Assembly: GCA_003520925.1 (NCBI GenBank)
Contig: DOTV01000112.1
Span: forward strand, 9,717-18,563
Origin: Bacteroidales bacterium
GTDB lineage: Bacteria > Bacteroidota > Bacteroidia > Bacteroidales > VadinHA17
Reading direction: 5' to 3'
Length of the DNA stretch: 8,847 nt
Each line of letters starts with the position of its first letter. Position 1 is the stretch's first letter. The notes below the pieces were generated by a model. The model worked only from the letters and a program-made list of their open reading frames with translations, was not told the origin of the DNA and searched no databases. A program made the translations under genes and the position numbers. Below, piece by piece: positions 6,545 through 8,847 of this stretch.

Positions 6545-7585
6545 CTAGAAAGCTGTTTTAAACTGATCGAGAAACCTCAGATCATTTTCAAAATAGAGAC
6601 GCAGATCATTAACCTGGTATTTGAGCATTGCAGCCCTCTCGATCCCCATTCCGAAGGCAAACCCGGTGTATTTTTTGCTGTCAATACCACAGGCTTCAAG
6701 GACATTAGGATGAACCATTCCGCATCCAAGAACCTCGAGCCATCCTGTATACTTACAAACGTTGCATCCTTTTCCACCGCAGATGGCACAGCTTACATCC
6801 ATTTCAGCCGATGGCTCGGTGAATGGGAAATAGGACGGCCGCAACCTGATCTGAGTCTCTTTCCCGTAAAGTTCCCTTGCAAAAAACAGCAGAGTCTGTT
6901 TCAGATCGGCGAAAGAGACATTTTCATCGATGTAGAGTCCTTCTATCTGGTGAAAAATACAATGAGCCCTTGCCGAAATAGCTTCATTCCTGAATACTCT
7001 TCCAGGGGAGATTGTACGGATAGGAGGTTTCTGGTTTTCCATTACCCGTACCTGAACCGAGGAGGTATGGGTTCTAAGCAAGATATCATCAGGATCTGAA
7101 TCCTCAGCTGAATTTCTGAAAATGTAAAATGTATCCTGCATGTCCCTTGCGGGATGTTCAGGTGCAAAATTCAGCTTTGTGAATACATGATTATCATCCT
7201 CAATTTCAGGTCCCTCCGATACTGTGAAGCCAATCCGTGAAAAAATATCTATGATTTCCCTTCTTACTAGTGAAATAGGGTGACGCGATCCTGAAGGATA
7301 TGGAAACGCAGGCCTGGTGAGGTCATTTTCGCCTGCTGAATCATCTCTTGTCTCAAGCTCCAGTTTCAGGGAATTATATCTGTCCTGTGCTTTCTGCTTT
7401 AACTCGTTGAGCTTCTGGCCCACTTCTCTCTTAAGATCTGCAGAAATTCCCCGGAATTCTTCAAACAGTTCCGTTATATGTCCTTTTTTGCTCAGAAACT
7501 TAAGACGGAACGATTCAAGTTCCTGAAGGGAATTTACTTTATAAGAGGAAATCTCCTCAAGCAGGTTTTCTATTTTGTTAATCAT
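6545..7585 (-). CDS. pheS: phenylalanyl-tRNA synthetase alpha subunit
   Basis: The 346-residue protein is a full-length PheS, the catalytic subunit of the cytoplasmic (alpha-beta)2 enzyme that charges tRNA-Phe. An N-terminal coiled coil (about 1-85) binds tRNA. The class II core follows: motif 1 region RHPISLVRREI (101-111), DTFYI (151-155), LLRTHTSSVQ (169-178), motif 2 PGRVFRNEAISARAH (194-208) with FHQIEGL (211-217), the phenylalanine pocket region FPFTEPSAEMDV (253-264), and motif 3 GFAFGMGIERAAML (308-321). C266, C269, C274 and C277 in the CAICGGKGCNVCKYTGW segment form a four-cysteine, zinc-knuckle-like insertion. It is absent from E. coli PheS but is found in many other bacteria. pheT is not adjacent, as is usual in Bacteroidota. 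The gene lies 27 bp downstream of the isomerase and upstream of the Crp-like regulator. Confidence 0.97.
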   Translation of the reverse strand: MINKIENLLEEISSYKVNSLQELESFRLKFLSKKGHITELFEEFRGISADLKREVGQKLNELKQKAQDRYNSLKLELETRDDSAGENDLTRPAFPYPSGSRHPISLVRREIIDIFSRIGFTVSEGPEIEDDNHVFTKLNFAPEHPARDMQDTFYIFRNSAEDSDPDDILLRTHTSSVQVRVMENQKPPIRTISPGRVFRNEAISARAHCIFHQIEGLYIDENVSFADLKQTLLFFARELYGKETQIRLRPSYFPFTEPSAEMDVSCAICGGKGCNVCKYTGWLEVLGCGMVHPNVLEACGIDSKKYTGFAFGMGIERAAMLKYQVNDLRLYFENDLRFLDQFKTAF

Positions 7586-7612
7586 TTCGTTCCCGGTTAG
7601 GATCAGCCAAAG

Positions 7613-8428
7613 TTACTTGCTGACCAGTTTCATTTTAACAATTTTAATATCATTCAAGGGCTTATCTGCATTATTGGTCGGGGTTGCAGCAATCATGTCG
7701 ACAATCTCAATTCCTTCTGTTACCTCTCCGAATACTGTATATGTACCATCAAGACGTGGTACACCTCCTGAATTAATGTATGCACTGATCTGTTCAGGTG
7801 AGAATTTAAACTCACCTTTGGAAGTGAGGTATTCGAACATTTTCATTGATGCAATCTCCTGAATTTGGCTCTCCGGAAGAGGTTTTCCCGAAAGCCGGGC
7901 ACTGTCGGCAGTCTCTTTTATAAGCCGGCTGAACAGAGCCTGTTTTGTATTGCTGTTTATTCTCTCTTCGGTCGCTTTCAAATCGGCCTCGCTCTGTTTT
8001 TTCCCCTGCACTATGTAAAACTGGGTGCCAGAAGAACGCATTTCGGGATTAACTTCGTTTCCTTCACGTGCTGCAGCAAGTGCTCCCTTTTTATGGAAAT
8101 ACTCTCGTCTGAATTCAGCCGGAATCGTATACCTGTCAAGGGTGTCGAGCTGCACTTTGGTAAGGCCCGTCCTGGTTGCAGGATCACCGGCCTGTATCAT
8201 GAAGTCCTTAATAACCCTGTGAAATGAAATCCCTTCATAGAAACCCATGTTTACAAGCTTTATGAAGTTATCCCTGTGTATCGGGGTGTTGTCGTAGAGC
8301 TTAATCTTGATATCACCCGATGTCGTTTTAATCAGGACAAGTGTATCTTTATCGCCCCCTGTAGCATTGCATGAGATGAGCAGCAGAATGATCGGAAGTG
8401 CTAAAAAATATCTGGCAGCAGTGTTCAT
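7613..8428 (-). CDS. cyclophilin-type peptidyl-prolyl isomerase lipoprotein
   Basis: ATG at 8428 gives 271 residues. A longer frame from a TTG at 8473 would place extra residues before the signal peptide and run into the promoter palindrome. The N-terminus is a lipoprotein signal with lipobox LISC, lipidated Cys at 20, so the protein is anchored to a membrane facing the periplasm. The cyclophilin fold includes SFHRVIKDFMIQAGDP (68-83, catalytic Arg R71, Q79), GTQFYIV (134-140) and LDGTYTVFGEV (226-236). R225 stands where human CypA has the cyclosporin-binding Trp121. An insertion of about 80 residues (about 143-224), charged and helix-like, separates the last two motifs. Its likely role is folding of exported proteins by proline isomerisation. 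It starts a probable operon with pheS and the Crp-like gene. Confidence 0.92.
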   Translation of the reverse strand: MNTAARYFLALPIILLLISCNATGGDKDTLVLIKTTSGDIKIKLYDNTPIHRDNFIKLVNMGFYEGISFHRVIKDFMIQAGDPATRTGLTKVQLDTLDRYTIPAEFRREYFHKKGALAAAREGNEVNPEMRSSGTQFYIVQGKKQSEADLKATEERINSNTKQALFSRLIKETADSARLSGKPLPESQIQEIASMKMFEYLTSKGEFKFSPEQISAYINSGGVPRLDGTYTVFGEVTEGIEIVDMIAATPTNNADKPLNDIKIVKMKLVSK

Positions 8429-8468
8429 GAAAATAAAAATTTGGTTAATAACGTTCTGCAAATCTGAT

Positions 8469-8490
8469 GGCAAAGATATTTAACTTTGCC
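8469..8490. promoter_or_regulatory. inverted repeat carrying divergent -7 elements
   Basis: GGCAAAG and CTTTGCC are perfect 7-bp arms around an 8-bp AT-only spacer. On the plus strand the right arm overlaps TAACTTTG (8481-8488). On the minus strand the left arm overlaps TATCTTTG (8478-8471). Both match TAnnTTTG exactly. For the isomerase direction a TTTC lies 19 bp upstream (8501-8498) as a near-consensus -33 element. For the flippase direction a TCTG lies 22 bp upstream (8455-8458). Start sites would fall about 36 nt before the isomerase and about 100 nt before the flippase. Confidence 0.5.
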
Positions 8491-8562
8491 CGATCATGAA
8501 AGAAATGGTTTTCAAAATGATTGTTTTTCCGGAGCCTGTCTTTTGCAGAAGGAGAGGAAATA

Positions 8563-8580
8563 ATCCGGATTATGCCGGAT
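8563..8580. repeat. short inverted repeat before the flippase gene
   Basis: ATCCGG and CCGGAT pair perfectly around the 6-base spacer ATTATG, ending 13 bp before the GTG start. It could be an operator or a leader hairpin that affects translation. No T-run follows it, so it is not a typical terminator. Confidence 0.4.
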
Positions 8581-8593
8581 AATATTTTATAAA

Positions 8594-8847
8594 GTGAACG
8601 AAGTCAGAACGTTAGCAAAGCAAACAGCTATATATGGTTTTGGTACAGTAGTTCCCAGATTCCTGAACTACGGTATCGTAACTTTCTTTTATACAAGGAT
8701 ATTCACAAAAGCTCAGTACGGCGTAATTACAGAACTATATGCCTGGATGGTCCTTCTTCTTATAATTCTTACTTATGGAATGGAAACAGGATTTTTCAGG
8801 TTTTCGCAGAAAAGGGAGGATTATGAGAGAGTCTACAGTACAACCCT
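8594..8847 (+). CDS. polysaccharide/oligosaccharide flippase (MATE/MOP type), N-terminal part
   Basis: The first 84 codons run off the right edge. The start is GTG at 8594: the frame is closed by TAA at 8561, and no ATG lies between that stop and the conserved start of the protein. The translation starts with (M)NEVRTLAKQTAIYGFGTVV, continues with PRFLNYGIVTFFYTRIFTKA, and then has AQYGVITELYAWMVLLLIILTYGMETGFFRF. Likely membrane segments are at about 12-34 and 45-64. The pattern matches the family of membrane proteins that flip lipid-linked oligosaccharides (Wzx/RfbX-like, PF01943/PF13440-type). The subfamily and substrate cannot be decided from the N-terminus. It is divergent from the isomerase lipoprotein and shares its upstream region. 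Confidence 0.83.
   Translation, partial: MNEVRTLAKQTAIYGFGTVVPRFLNYGIVTFFYTRIFTKAQYGVITELYAWMVLLLIILTYGMETGFFRFSQKREDYERVYSTT

Noticed and set aside
6710..7099. 129-codon open frame on the plus strand inside pheS
   Set aside because: It lies entirely antisense to a strongly supported conserved gene and its translation resembles no known family; it is a shadow frame.
8429..8473. Upstream TTG start for the isomerase lipoprotein
   Set aside because: It would put 15 residues before a lipoprotein signal peptide and overlap the candidate promoter; ATG 8428 gives a normal signal with Cys20.
1..8847. A novel defence, mobile or biosynthetic system
   Set aside because: All ten genes belong to recognised families of core metabolism, DNA repair, translation, regulation or envelope function. 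No CRISPR repeats, transposase, integrase, phage gene or unknown gene cluster is visible.

Overview
The window looks like an ordinary chromosomal segment from a member of the Bacteroidota, probably of the Bacteroidales/Marinilabiliales type. The grounds are AT-rich intergenic DNA, weak or absent Shine-Dalgarno sequences, several exact matches to the Bacteroidota -7 promoter element TAnnTTTG, and protein details typical of the phylum: the GRVFRNEAISARAH form of PheS, a cyclophilin lipoprotein with a large insertion, and a secreted MORN-repeat protein. Ten genes are supported. Two are cut by the window edges: hemW on the left and a polysaccharide flippase on the right.

Left part (1-1501). The 5' end of hemW (minus) diverges from a small VanZ-like membrane protein (plus). 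The VanZ-like gene converges on, and overlaps by 8 bp, a minus-strand pair: rpiB (sugar-phosphate isomerase, GTG start) followed 1 bp later by an Rrf2-family regulator with IscR-like cysteines.

Gap (1502-2190). About 690 bp contain no gene. The first part is very AT-rich, with repeated AGTAAAACTT and TTAACA words and small palindromes. The last 130 bp hold three consecutive hairpins, two of them related REP-like elements, just upstream of nadA. A candidate -7 element lies immediately before the hairpins, so they may be transcribed as the nadA leader.

Centre (2191-5745, plus). nadA (quinolinate synthase, NAD biosynthesis), a secreted MORN-repeat protein starting 3 bp after nadA, and ruvB (Holliday-junction helicase motor) 27 bp further on probably form one transcription unit. 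The three have no obvious shared function.

Right part (5774-8847). The minus strand carries a probable operon read from right to left: a peptidyl-prolyl isomerase lipoprotein, pheS, and a Crp/Fnr-family regulator that keeps three of the four FNR iron-sulfur cysteine positions. A flippase gene starts in the opposite direction at 8594. The shared upstream region holds a near-perfect inverted repeat in which each arm overlaps a TAnnTTTG element, one facing each way.

I do not see a new defence, mobile or biosynthetic system. There is no CRISPR array, transposase, phage gene, tRNA or rRNA. The points most worth a second look are the hairpin cluster before nadA, the symmetric divergent promoter, and the incomplete FNR cysteine set in the Crp-like regulator.
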